64,000 bases of DNA, taken from contig CAZYFH010000012.1 of the NCBI GenBank assembly GCA_964646815.1, positions 23,332 to 87,331 of the forward strand, given 5' to 3'. Made by a program: the position numbers and the translations under genes. The notes below the pieces were generated by a model, which searched no databases, had not been told where the DNA came from, and saw only the letters and a program-made list of their open reading frames with translations. Of the stretch, positions 17,347 through 25,949 are shown piece after piece (within the stretch, counting starts at the first letter, position 1; each line of letters opens with the position of its first letter). Origin of the DNA: CAZYFH01 sp964646815. GTDB lineage: Bacteria > Acidobacteriota > Vicinamibacteria > Vicinamibacterales > UBA8438.

Positions 17347-18360
17347 ATGCCTAGACTGCTGATCGTTCTCTCTAGCACGGCGCTGTTGCTGGCACCGGCG
17401 TGCGCCCAGACGCCCGCCGATGCGCCGGGCGCCACCCCGGCCGAGACGTCTGCCGTCACGGCAGGCGACACCTCCCGTGCAGACCCACGGCAGCAGTTCG
17501 CCGGGACCTGGGAGCTCGTGAGGGTGGAGCGGTACGACGCCGACGGCGAGTTGCAACCTCCGCCCGATCCGCCGGGGTTCGGAGCGGGCTCCCCGCTCGG
17601 CTACATCATGTATGACGGCGACGGCTACATGGGCGTGGTGATTCAGCAGGACGGGCGACAGCCGTACGCCGGTGAGCGCCGGACCCCAGACGAAGCGTTG
17701 GCGGCCGTGACGAGCTACACGTCCTACTTCGGTCCCTACACCGTGAACGAGACCGAGGGCTACGTGACGCATCATCTCGAGGGTAGCCTGAGCCCGGGAG
17801 GCCGCGGTCGCGACAACCAGCGCTTCTACGAGTTTTCCGGCAACCAGCTTGCGCTCAAACCCCCGGCCGGCGCGTCGGGCACCCAGCTGCGCATCGTCTG
17901 GGAGCGGGTCCCGGAACTCGCGGAGCTGACGGACGAGCATCGGCGGTTCATTGGCTTCTGGGAGTTCGATTCGGTCGAACGGAGGACGGTCGACGGGGAA
18001 TCTCTGCCGGCGAACCAATGGAGAGCCGGCTACATCATTTATACGCCGTCTGGACACATGGCGGTGCACCTGGCCCGGCCCGACCGGCAGCCGTACGCCG
18101 ACGGCGGTCCGACACCAGACGAGGCGGATGCCGCGCTCGGGACGTACGCCAGCTACTTCGGACCGTTCACGATTCACGCCGACGAGCGCTACGTCGTCCA
18201 CCACCGCATCGGCAACACCAGCCCGAACGGCGTGGGCACCGACGCCCAGCGGTTCTACGAGTTCGCCGGCAACCAACTCATCCTGAAGCCGCCGCCGGCG
18301 ATGGTCGACGGCCGAGAAGTGCAGAGCTTCATTTACTGGAATCGCATCAGCGGAGGATGA
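17347..18360 (+). CDS. Secreted protein with two tandem lipocalin-like domains
   Basis: A 337-aa protein with a signal peptide (MPRLLIVLSSTALLLAPACA); the Cys could be lipidated but the lipobox is poor. Two copies of a lipocalin-like domain lie in tandem. Copy 1 (about 52-185) carries GYIMYDGDGYMGVVI, then RQPYAGERRTPDEAL and YTSYFGPYTV. Copy 2 (about 195-335) carries GYIIYTPSGHMAVHL, RQPYADGGPTPDEAD and YASYFGPFTI. Both end with RFYEF(S/A)GNQL. This is an internal duplication of a domain usually found singly. It probably binds a small hydrophobic ligand; no catalytic residues were recognised. The stop overlaps the next start (ATGA), implying coupled expression with the hydrolase. Confidence 0.75.
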   Translation: MPRLLIVLSSTALLLAPACAQTPADAPGATPAETSAVTAGDTSRADPRQQFAGTWELVRVERYDADGELQPPPDPPGFGAGSPLGYIMYDGDGYMGVVIQQDGRQPYAGERRTPDEALAAVTSYTSYFGPYTVNETEGYVTHHLEGSLSPGGRGRDNQRFYEFSGNQLALKPPAGASGTQLRIVWERVPELAELTDEHRRFIGFWEFDSVERRTVDGESLPANQWRAGYIIYTPSGHMAVHLARPDRQPYADGGPTPDEADAALGTYASYFGPFTIHADERYVVHHRIGNTSPNGVGTDAQRFYEFAGNQLILKPPPAMVDGREVQSFIYWNRISGG

Positions 18361-20426
18361 CGCGCGTGACCTGGATCACCCAAAGCGTCGTCGTTGCCGC
18401 GTGTGTGGGCGTTTGCGGGATCGACGCTGAGGCGCGCGTGGTTCGGCTCGTCGTCGAGCGCACGACCCCGTACGCCGGTGGCCGCATGTTCGGCGAACAC
18501 GGGCCCTTTGAACGGCTCGAGGGCACCGTGTACATGGAGGTCGACCCGCTCGACCCATCGAACGCCGTCATCGTCAACCTCGACAAGGCGCCGCGCAACC
18601 CCGCTGGGCGCGTCGCCTACAGCGCCCCGTTCGTCATCATCAAGCCAGTGGATGTCAGCCGAGGAAACGGCAAGATCCTGTATGGCATCAACAACCGGGG
18701 CAACACCATCGAGTTGACGTTTCAGACGTTCCCAAGGCTCCCGCCAGGTGCCGCGCCTGACGACGGCGACGGTCTTTTCTTTCGGCTGGGCTACACCTTC
18801 GTCGACGCCGGCTGGGCGGGTGACATCACGACCACGGCGACGCGTCTGGGCGCCGATCTGCCGGTCGCCCTCGAGCCCGACGGCGGTCCCGCCGTGTCGC
18901 GGATCCGGATCGAGTATTCGCGCGCCGGGTACACCGTCCCGCTGAAGGGCAACGATCGGTTTCGGAGCTACGAGGCGGCCGACACCGAGACGGCGCTGTC
19001 GACGCTCACGGTGCGCGACGGCGTGGGTGGCGCCAGGCGTCCGATCGCGCCCGACCGCTGGGGGTTCGGCCGCTGCGAGACCGGTCGATTGTCACTGGAG
19101 CCAACGACGACCGACCTCTGTCTGTTCGATGGGTTCGACCCGGACCGGATCTACGAGCTTACCTACCCGGCCAAGGGCCCGTGGGTGATGGGTCTCGGCT
19201 ACGCGGTGACGCGCGACCTTGCGTCGTTTCTGCGATACGCGACCGCCGACGACGCCGGCAACCCCAATCCGCTCGGCGCTGGTGACGGGACAGTGGGGGT
19301 GCGCCGCGCCTACGGTTTCGGCATCTCGTCGACCGGGATGTACATGCGTGACTTTCTCTACCTCGGGTTCAACGGCGACGAGGCGGGCCGGCAGGTGTTC
19401 GATGCCGTACGCATCCTCATCCCCGGCACGCACCGGCTGATGGCGAATGTGGAGTTCGCAGACCCGAATGTCTACTCGAGACAGGACCAGCACCAAGACT
19501 TCACGTCGTCGTCCTATCCTCCGCTCACGTACGCCGTGACAGCCGACCCGGTCTCAGGCATCCGCGACGGCATTCTCACGCGGCCCGAGACCGACCCGCT
19601 CGTGTTCCATGTCGACACGGCGAACGAATTCTGGCAGATGAACGCCTCGCTGAACGTGCACGACGCCCGTGGCGATGCGGTACCGATCCCCGAGACGGTG
19701 CGGTTCTATCACCTCGCAAACCATTCGCACGTCGGGGCCAGCGGCGTGGCAGCCAGGCCGACCGACCCCGGCACCTGCGCGTACCCTGTCAACGGCGGCT
19801 TCAGTTATGCGCCGGTGCTGCGGGCGCTGATCGTTGCGCTCGATGCATGGGCCGATCGAGGTGTCGAGCCCCCAGCGAGCGTCTATCCGAGCGTGCGCGA
19901 CGGGTCCCTCGTCAGCGTCGCGGAGGCATCCGCGGCGTTTCCGGTGATCCCCGGCGTGACCCACCCGGGTGTCGTGAACGAGCTCGCGTGGCTGGACTTC
20001 GGACCCGCGTTCGGGCCGGCGGGCGGATATATCACCGAGCTGCCGCCTATCCAGCGTGGGAGCTATCCCGTCTTGGTGCCGAAGCCAGACGCGGACGGCG
20101 TCGACGCGATTGGCATCAGGACCGTGGACGTCGCGGTGCCGGTTGGCACGAACACCGGCTGGAACCTGCGCGCACCCGGAGCGCGCGGCAAGGATCTGTG
20201 CGGGCTCAGCGGCTCTTTCTTTCGCTTCGCCGACACCCGAGCCGAGCGGATCGCCAGCGGCGACCCGCGGCCCTCACTCGAGGAGCGGTACGGTGATCAC
20301 GCCGGCTTCGTCGACGCCGTGCGCCGGGCGACGGTCGACCTCATCGATGAGCGGTTACTGCTCGACGAGGATGCCGCGACCATCATCGGGATCGCGACGG
20401 AGAGCGACATCCTGCAGGGGCACTAA
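18357..20426 (+). CDS. Secreted alpha/beta-hydrolase domain protein
   Basis: A 689-aa protein. The ATG at 18357 overlaps the previous stop by 4 bp; the reading frame stays open upstream, but only as a shadow of the lipocalin gene. A signal peptide ends near DAEARVV. Landmarks of the large secreted alpha/beta-hydrolase family (Abhydrolase_10 type) are GKILYGINNRGN, GYTFVDAGWAGDI and the nucleophile elbow region GISSTGMYMRDFLYLGFN. A Ser nucleophile there is likely. The SQSGR sequence I associate with this elbow is replaced by SSTGM. The substrate is unknown; secreted members are generally treated as esterase-like. It is coupled to the lipocalin-like gene, which may hold or deliver a lipophilic substrate (inference). 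Confidence 0.78.
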   Translation: MTRVTWITQSVVVAACVGVCGIDAEARVVRLVVERTTPYAGGRMFGEHGPFERLEGTVYMEVDPLDPSNAVIVNLDKAPRNPAGRVAYSAPFVIIKPVDVSRGNGKILYGINNRGNTIELTFQTFPRLPPGAAPDDGDGLFFRLGYTFVDAGWAGDITTTATRLGADLPVALEPDGGPAVSRIRIEYSRAGYTVPLKGNDRFRSYEAADTETALSTLTVRDGVGGARRPIAPDRWGFGRCETGRLSLEPTTTDLCLFDGFDPDRIYELTYPAKGPWVMGLGYAVTRDLASFLRYATADDAGNPNPLGAGDGTVGVRRAYGFGISSTGMYMRDFLYLGFNGDEAGRQVFDAVRILIPGTHRLMANVEFADPNVYSRQDQHQDFTSSSYPPLTYAVTADPVSGIRDGILTRPETDPLVFHVDTANEFWQMNASLNVHDARGDAVPIPETVRFYHLANHSHVGASGVAARPTDPGTCAYPVNGGFSYAPVLRALIVALDAWADRGVEPPASVYPSVRDGSLVSVAEASAAFPVIPGVTHPGVVNELAWLDFGPAFGPAGGYITELPPIQRGSYPVLVPKPDADGVDAIGIRTVDVAVPVGTNTGWNLRAPGARGKDLCGLSGSFFRFADTRAERIASGDPRPSLEERYGDHAGFVDAVRRATVDLIDERLLLDEDAATIIGIATESDILQGH

Positions 20427-21133
20427 TTCGCTGGCGTCGCGTAGACCGCCAGGGTGTCTTTGAGGCGCATGACCGAGTCAGGCGCTACGCCGGCGCCCGC
20501 CTTCGCCGCAAGCACGACGTCTGCCGAGTCGAGCCGGTCCCCGTAGAATCTCTCGTTGGCGTCGCGGTCCGGGCGAATCGTGGAACCCTTCAGCGTCACC
20601 CCCGCGAACACGCCGCGGGCGCGGGAATAGCTGAGGATCTCCGCTCGCAGATACAGATCGGTCGAGGCCTCGGCGTCCCGCCCGAGGGGGCCGACGACGG
20701 CCGATGCATCGCCACCGATCTTGAACTTGTTGTCCAGCAGCATCTCCAGCCCGCGCCGGTTCATCACGACCAGCACGAGATCGACGGCTTGACCGCCAAT
20801 CTGGAGGCCGAAGCTGCCGCCCGTGAGCGTCACGAACGCCGGCTCTGTCCAGGTGCCGTCGTCCGGTTTACGGGCGCTGATGATGCCTCGGCCTCGATGC
20901 CCGCCGAAGATGAAGCCGGCCTTGATGGTGGATGGGAACACCGCGACGGCCTCAGCGCTGTCGAGAATCGCACGCGGGATCGCTGAGTCCGGCTCGGTCA
21001 TCAACTCCTCGAGGACGGCAGTCGCCCGGTCGACCCGTTCCGCTTCATCGGAGGCCGCGCTCGGGACGGATTGGTCGGCGCAGAGGAACAGGGCGGTCGC
21101 CGAGAGGACGGTTATGTATCGGTTTCCGGTCAT
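20423..21133 (-). CDS. SYLF/Ysc84-domain lipid-binding protein
   Basis: A 236-aa exported protein. Of two near ATGs, 21133 is chosen because GAGGAG then sits 6 nt upstream; an ATG two codons earlier would touch the ribosome site. A signal peptide is followed by the SYLF core: RAILDSAEAVAVFPSTIKAGF, FGGHRGRGIIS, then FVTLTGGSFGLQIGGQAVDL and LLDNKFKIGGDASAVVGPLGR. SYLF domains bind phosphoinositides in eukaryotes; bacterial secreted members are poorly characterised. Its stop overlaps the stop of the convergent hydrolase gene. Confidence 0.88.
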   Translation of the reverse strand: MTGNRYITVLSATALFLCADQSVPSAASDEAERVDRATAVLEELMTEPDSAIPRAILDSAEAVAVFPSTIKAGFIFGGHRGRGIISARKPDDGTWTEPAFVTLTGGSFGLQIGGQAVDLVLVVMNRRGLEMLLDNKFKIGGDASAVVGPLGRDAEASTDLYLRAEILSYSRARGVFAGVTLKGSTIRPDRDANERFYGDRLDSADVVLAAKAGAGVAPDSVMRLKDTLAVYATPAN

Positions 21134-21267
21134 CCGCATCTCCTCAGCATCTGACATTACACGGTTTCGCGTGGTTCGCCGACGGGTGCGACAGAATCCC
21201 CGCATGGCCCGTGCCGACGACCACAGCTGGCACGCCTCCACCACCGGACGACGCTAAGATCGACACG

Positions 21268-22860
21268 ATGCGCGCCCAATCGACCGCCCGGTGGGCGACA
21301 GTCCTGTTTGTCGCGGTGTCCACGGCGACGGTCTCCGGCCAGGACCGGGCCACGACCCCACCTCTCTTTATCGGCACAATCGAGATCGTCAGCCACGAGG
21401 TATTCGACGAACCTGCGCGGGGGCTCGCCGCTCCGTATCGGGTGGCCAACAACATCCACGTGCGGACGCGCGCTGCGGTCATCAGGCGGGAACTCCTCTT
21501 CGCGGCGGGGGAGCCGATCAACCGGGAACGATTCGAGCAGACCGAGCGCAACCTGCGGGCGCTGCCGTTCCTGCGGGATGCGCGTGTCGAGACGACGCCG
21601 GTCGACGAGGATGGTGATGGGCGCCCCGAGCGAATGGACATCCGGGTGGTGACCTGGGATACGTGGTCGCTCGCCCCACGCTTCGATTTCGAGCAGCTTG
21701 ATGACCGCACCATCTGGGAGATCGGCGCGTCGGAGAAGAACCTGTTCGGCTTCGGGAAGGCGATCACGCTGTCTCACCGAACGACCCTGGACCGTACGAC
21801 AGACCGGGTCGTGTATCAGGACCGCCAGCTGGCCGGTTCGCGCTTGGCCTTGACGGCCTCGCTGGCCAATCTCAGCGACGGCGACGAGGAGTTCCTCACG
21901 CTCGATCGGCCGTTCTTCTCGCTGGAGGATCGCTGGGCGGTGTCGATGCGCGCCGGCGCGTTCAGTCGGACCGATCCCATCTTCGAGGACGGCGAGGAGA
22001 TCGACCGGCTCCGACACCGCGGCCAGTGGAGCGACCTCGAGATCGCTAGGGCGCTGCTCAGACGGCCGACGAGCGCGCTCCGGGTGCATGCCGCCTACCG
22101 TAGCCGGTCGGAGCGAGTCGGAGGCGACGCGCGTGACTTCGGGATCGTGGAGGTGGGCATCCGATCGGTCGAGCATCAGTTCGTACGGCTCAGCCACGTC
22201 AACCAATTCGAGCGGTCAGAGGATTTCAATCTCGGTGCCGCGTCTTACGGGACGATTGGGGTGTCGGCGGGCGCGCTCGGCGGCAGCAAGGGGCAGGTGG
22301 TCTTCTTCTCGGGTGGTCACACACGCGGGGTGGCGTTCCGGGATGGCCATTTCATCCTGGCCGGCGTCGGGTTCGCCGGCCGCCACGACCGGGGCGTCTG
22401 GCGAAATGCCCTCACGGAGGCCCGCGTTCGCTATCTCCGCCAGCACGCGATGAGACACGCGCTCGTTGGGCGGGTGACGTATCGACACGGCTACAACCTC
22501 GATCCCGAAGTCCAGCTCCTCCTCGGAACGGAGACCGGCTTGCGTGGCTACCCAGTGCGACAGTTCGCCGGTAGCCGGTCGTTGCTGCTGAGCGCCGAGG
22601 AGCGCTGGTTTGTGGCCGACGACGTCGGCCAGCTCCTCTCGCTCGGGCTGGCCGCCTTTGTCGACAGCGGCTTCGCGTGGCCGGAGGGACACGATGTCGA
22701 TCTCGCAGATCTCCGGACCGCGATCGGCGCGAGCCTTTTGATTGGGAGCCATCGGCTGTCGACGCGCGGCGGGGTCCGCCTCGACGTTGGCTTTGGTCTG
22801 CATCCGGTCGGGGGGGCAGGTCACTGGGTGTTCGCGGCGGGGTCCGACATTGCCTTCTGA
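21268..22860 (+). CDS. BamA/Omp85-superfamily outer-membrane protein
   Basis: A 530-aa protein; ATG 21268 begins a signal peptide ending TVSGQDRA. The N-terminal part has one POTRA-like domain (LLFAAGEPINRERFEQTERNLRALPFLRDARV, split here at about residues 70-105). A 16-stranded-barrel-type C-terminal half follows, containing GTETGLRGYPVRQFAG, the L6-loop-like region of surface-antigen D15 proteins. The protein is shorter than BamA and lacks multiple POTRA domains, closer to TamA or patatin-barrel type members. It ends SDIAF with the terminal aromatic residue that favours outer-membrane assembly. It may insert or transport a lipid or protein substrate. Confidence 0.8.
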   Translation: MRAQSTARWATVLFVAVSTATVSGQDRATTPPLFIGTIEIVSHEVFDEPARGLAAPYRVANNIHVRTRAAVIRRELLFAAGEPINRERFEQTERNLRALPFLRDARVETTPVDEDGDGRPERMDIRVVTWDTWSLAPRFDFEQLDDRTIWEIGASEKNLFGFGKAITLSHRTTLDRTTDRVVYQDRQLAGSRLALTASLANLSDGDEEFLTLDRPFFSLEDRWAVSMRAGAFSRTDPIFEDGEEIDRLRHRGQWSDLEIARALLRRPTSALRVHAAYRSRSERVGGDARDFGIVEVGIRSVEHQFVRLSHVNQFERSEDFNLGAASYGTIGVSAGALGGSKGQVVFFSGGHTRGVAFRDGHFILAGVGFAGRHDRGVWRNALTEARVRYLRQHAMRHALVGRVTYRHGYNLDPEVQLLLGTETGLRGYPVRQFAGSRSLLLSAEERWFVADDVGQLLSLGLAAFVDSGFAWPEGHDVDLADLRTAIGASLLIGSHRLSTRGGVRLDVGFGLHPVGGAGHWVFAAGSDIAF

Positions 22861-23494
22861 CCTCAGGACTTCCCGCGGTCGGCATCACGCGCGGCGCGCG
22901 GCGGTGCGTTTTGCCGGTGGGATCGCAGTCCCCGTGCTGGGGTTGTTCGTGGTCGTGCCAGTCGCCGGGGCCGTCGGAGGACTGACTGGCGGATCCGTGG
23001 GGAGTCTTGCCGGCCTGATGGCGTTCGCCGGCGCGGCAGGTGGCGCGCTCGCAGGGAGCGCGCTCGGGCGCGGGTGGCGGGGCGCGGCGGCGTTCGCGCT
23101 GGCGTTTCCGGTTGGCCTCGCGCTGCCACTCCTCGCCGTGGCGAGTGTGCCGGCGCTGTCGGGTCGTGAGCGTCTCGTCGAGCTGGTTGCCGGGTTCGTG
23201 CCTGCTTTCGCCGCGTCATTCGGATTGATGGGGGGGGTCGGCACGGCGTTGGTGGGCGCGGGCTGGCGACGTGCACTTCAATCATCGCTGGCGTTTTCGC
23301 TCGCCGGTGTGATCGGAGGCTTGGCGCTCACTGCTGTAGCCACCTTCCTCCCAGGAGGGCTGACCGGGCGGTTCCCGGGGTTGTTCGTGATCGCGGCCGC
23401 GCTGACCCCCATCGTGCCCGCCGCGCTGGCGGGCTGGTGGCTCGTCTGGTCCAGTAGTGCGACTCGGGTGTCTCCGCCCAGTCAGGGGAGGTGA
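22850..23494 (+). CDS. Gly/Ala-rich multi-pass membrane protein of unknown function
   Basis: About 214 aa with five or six hydrophobic segments (for example GGIAVPVLGLFVVVPVAG, AFALAFPVGLALPLLAVASV, SLAFSLAGVIGGLALTAVA and FVIAAALTPIVPAALAGWWL). The start is uncertain. The TTG at 22850 would overlap the BamA-like stop by 11 bp, and a GTG at 22904 gives MRFAGGIAV with a membrane helix at once. Neither has a good ribosome site. No family was recognised. The Gly/Ala bias and small loops suggest a packed helical bundle. Direct coupling to the BamA-like gene suggests a common envelope role. Confidence 0.55.
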   Translation: MPSDLRTSRGRHHARRAAVRFAGGIAVPVLGLFVVVPVAGAVGGLTGGSVGSLAGLMAFAGAAGGALAGSALGRGWRGAAAFALAFPVGLALPLLAVASVPALSGRERLVELVAGFVPAFAASFGLMGGVGTALVGAGWRRALQSSLAFSLAGVIGGLALTAVATFLPGGLTGRFPGLFVIAAALTPIVPAALAGWWLVWSSSATRVSPPSQGR

Positions 23495-23577
23495 GGATGC
23501 GCAATCCCGGATGCCGGCTTGTTCAGTCCACGAACACATGTCGGCCCTGACCCGCCATCCGGCCCACTGTTCGGCGC

Positions 23578-24249
23578 TCAGGTCCCCAGCCGCTCAGCGT
23601 CCCTCTCCGCGCGATAGATGAAGAAGAGCGCGGCCGCGGACAACAGGTGCCAGATGGCATGCGGTTGGACGACGTGCGCGAGCCCGCCGCCCAGACACGC
23701 CACCGCGGCGTGATCGAGGACCAGCAGCGCGATCCCTGGGAGAACCAGCGCAACGGCGATGCGGTAGTCTGACGATCCGGCGCGGCCAGCCGGCCCGCCG
23801 AGATGCAACAACAGGACGGCCATGGTCTGAACGGTGACACCGGCAAATCCGAGCCACAGGTGCAGAAACGGGAGCAGCGCAGCGACGCCGGCGAACGTGA
23901 GGACCGCACGCGGGAACGCGCGCCGTGCCACGTATCCTCGCGAGACGAGCGAGGCGGCCAGCAGATGGCCGGTCACCAGGAAGATGGCGGCGAGGTCCAC
24001 TAACTGCAACGTCGCGGTGAACGAGGCGTGAAACAGCATCGACGCCAGACCGACCACGGCGATGACCGCCGGGAACCGCGCGATGGGAAGGTGCCGATCG
24101 TCGGGACGGGATGTGGTCCAGATGATGATCGCCGTCGCCAGATAGGCGATCGCGGTGGTAGCTTCGGCCGGATGGACGACCCAGCCCGCGACGTCTGGCT
24201 CGCAGGTGTCGAGTACCGCGCGTTCGAAGCCGCTCCACGGACCGCGCAT
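23578..24249 (-). CDS. CREST-superfamily membrane protein, alkaline ceramidase-like
   Basis: A 223-aa integral membrane protein with about seven hydrophobic segments. ATG 24249 lies 5 bp after the neutral ceramidase stop, with GAGGCG upstream inside that gene. Residues conserved in the CREST hydrolases (alkaline ceramidases, Per1, PAQR receptors) are placed as expected: a Ser and His pair in SMLFHASFTATLQLVD, an Asp in the same segment, and a late HAIWHLLSAAALFF. HPAEATTAIAYLATA in helix 1 also fits. These residues form a Zn site in the family. The likely role is hydrolysis of an amide-linked lipid within the membrane. It is co-operonic with a neutral ceramidase and an acyl-CoA ligase. The family call is good; activity is inferred. 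Confidence 0.72.
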   Translation of the reverse strand: MRGPWSGFERAVLDTCEPDVAGWVVHPAEATTAIAYLATAIIIWTTSRPDDRHLPIARFPAVIAVVGLASMLFHASFTATLQLVDLAAIFLVTGHLLAASLVSRGYVARRAFPRAVLTFAGVAALLPFLHLWLGFAGVTVQTMAVLLLHLGGPAGRAGSSDYRIAVALVLPGIALLVLDHAAVACLGGGLAHVVQPHAIWHLLSAAALFFIYRAERDAERLGT

Positions 24250-24254
24250 GCGCC

Positions 24255-25949
24255 TCAGCGAGCGGCAGCCGTCCGACCCGCCTCCCCGAGCAACTCCCGC
24301 CAGGCCCGGCCCACGTCGTCGCCGAAGCGCTGGCCGATCGTGACAAAGTCTTCGTAGTGGTTCGGGTGGTCGCCGTTCCACCAGCCAACGTAGTCGGCGA
24401 GCGGGATCATGTACGACAGGTAGTCCTGCGCCGAGCCGATGACGGCGTGATGGGTGCCGGGCATGAGCCGGTCGACGCCAGGCATGGCGGGAAAGTGCCA
24501 CGTGCCCCACCGGTCCCCGTAGTCGGCCGTGCTTGCTGTGCGACCGAGGAAGTACGCCGGGTCGATTTCACCGGGCGCGGTGAGGAGGCTGAGATCGCCG
24601 ATGCGGACGAGGCTGACCTCCGCCCGCACGCAGCCGAGCGGTCCCCAGCAGCGGGGCCAGTGATATCGAGGCTGGTCCTCGGGCGCCACGTCATCGTTCC
24701 AGACCGACCAGGTCGCGAGCAGGTGAATCACGTTGTCCACCGGCGTGTCGAACGATGTCGTGTGAACCGACACCGTCCCACGGTTCGTAGCGGCGGCCGT
24801 TTCGAGCGCTCGTGTGGCTGCATTCGCCACTTCGTAGCCGGTCGATCGGATTTTGTCCCAGCCGTCGGTCACCAGGACGGGGGTTGGGATGCCGCCGTCA
24901 CCGACCTCGACCACCCGTTCTCCCGCATCGCTCCAGAGCGGCACCGGCGTTCCGCGCAGCCCTCCAATCTGGTTGCCCAGTGTCCCGACGACATAGACGG
25001 CCACGCCGCCACGGCGCTCCTCGACGAACTCGCGCAAGTAGTGCGGGTAGTCGCTCGAGATGAGCCGATTGGCGCTTCCGAGCGTATCGGGGTGATTGTG
25101 CCAGTTAACGAAGGTCGCGATCGGCGTGCCGGTGGAGACGGCGTCGAACCCTGCAGTCACGATGCGCGTGTTGCGGACGATAGGGTCGCGCTGGTCCCGT
25201 TGAATAAGAAACTCGTCATAGGCCGCCGCCGAATCGTCAAACTCGTTATTGACGTCGGGCAATCGGCAGTCCGGGTCGTGCTTGAGTTCCCCGGTGCGGG
25301 GATCGCGACACGAGACGTGGGTGGTCGTCGCAACCGTCATGGTGGCCGGGCGCAGCTGCCCGATCGCTTCGTCGATCGACTGGTAGATGCGCGCGCGGAC
25401 GTCCGCCATGTACCGGGCGTTTCGGCCGGGCATCAACGTGGACCAGTAGCCGCTGCCATCAGGCGCGGAGTGCGTGTGGGTCGAGTGGATGATGACATGC
25501 GTCGCTGGGACGCCGAGGGTCTGCTCGACGCGGCGCCGCACGCGGCCCGTGTGCTTGCGACCGAGACCGGGCAGATCTGTCGAGACGATGACCACGGTGT
25601 CTCCGTTGGTGCCACGGATTGCCAGGGCGCGGGACCAGAGCGGGTCGTGGATCCCCGTGGCTAGGCGGTTGTCGGCCCGCAGCGGGATAAAAGGGCTGAA
25701 TCCGGCGAGATGGACCCAGCGAAAGCAGTCGCCGAGTTCGTCGAATTGGGTAGGTCCGGCGTCGGGCGCGGCGTGCTCGCACAGCCGCGGCGTGATCTCG
25801 ACAGCGGCCGCGCCAGCGTGCAGCTGCGCGGTGACCGGTGAGGCGTGGAAAGCTGAGGCGATGGCTGCAATGGCGAGCGCCCTCGCCCGCGACCCGACCG
25901 CGCGACACTGACAACGGTCAGGCGGTCTCGATGCCAGCGGCGCGGCCAA
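24255..25949 (-). CDS. Neutral/alkaline non-lysosomal ceramidase-family hydrolase, secreted
   Basis: A 564-aa protein. The start is a TTG at 25949, supported by AAGGAG about 10 nt upstream and by a 32-bp overlap with the upstream ligase gene. A hydrophobic signal segment (ALAIAAIASAFHASPVTAQ) follows a basic leader. The N-terminal ceramidase fold is clear: GAAAVEITPRL at the mature N-terminus, STDLPGLGRKHTGRV, and the catalytic His/Ser neighbourhood IIHSTHTHSAPDGSG. Zn-ligand-like residues are in FVNWHNHPDTLGSANRLISS. The family hydrolyses the N-acyl bond of ceramide to sphingosine and fatty acid. Length is shorter than the roughly 650-700 aa typical of Pseudomonas and eukaryotic enzymes, so the C-terminal immunoglobulin-like domain may be missing. 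Confidence 0.85.
   Translation of the reverse strand: MAAPLASRPPDRCQCRAVGSRARALAIAAIASAFHASPVTAQLHAGAAAVEITPRLCEHAAPDAGPTQFDELGDCFRWVHLAGFSPFIPLRADNRLATGIHDPLWSRALAIRGTNGDTVVIVSTDLPGLGRKHTGRVRRRVEQTLGVPATHVIIHSTHTHSAPDGSGYWSTLMPGRNARYMADVRARIYQSIDEAIGQLRPATMTVATTTHVSCRDPRTGELKHDPDCRLPDVNNEFDDSAAAYDEFLIQRDQRDPIVRNTRIVTAGFDAVSTGTPIATFVNWHNHPDTLGSANRLISSDYPHYLREFVEERRGGVAVYVVGTLGNQIGGLRGTPVPLWSDAGERVVEVGDGGIPTPVLVTDGWDKIRSTGYEVANAATRALETAAATNRGTVSVHTTSFDTPVDNVIHLLATWSVWNDDVAPEDQPRYHWPRCWGPLGCVRAEVSLVRIGDLSLLTAPGEIDPAYFLGRTASTADYGDRWGTWHFPAMPGVDRLMPGTHHAVIGSAQDYLSYMIPLADYVGWWNGDHPNHYEDFVTIGQRFGDDVGRAWRELLGEAGRTAAAR

Noticed and set aside
18018..18356. N-terminal extension of the alpha/beta hydrolase frame
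   Set aside because: It is an Arg-rich shadow of the lipocalin gene in another frame; the signal peptide and ATGA overlap place the start at 18357.
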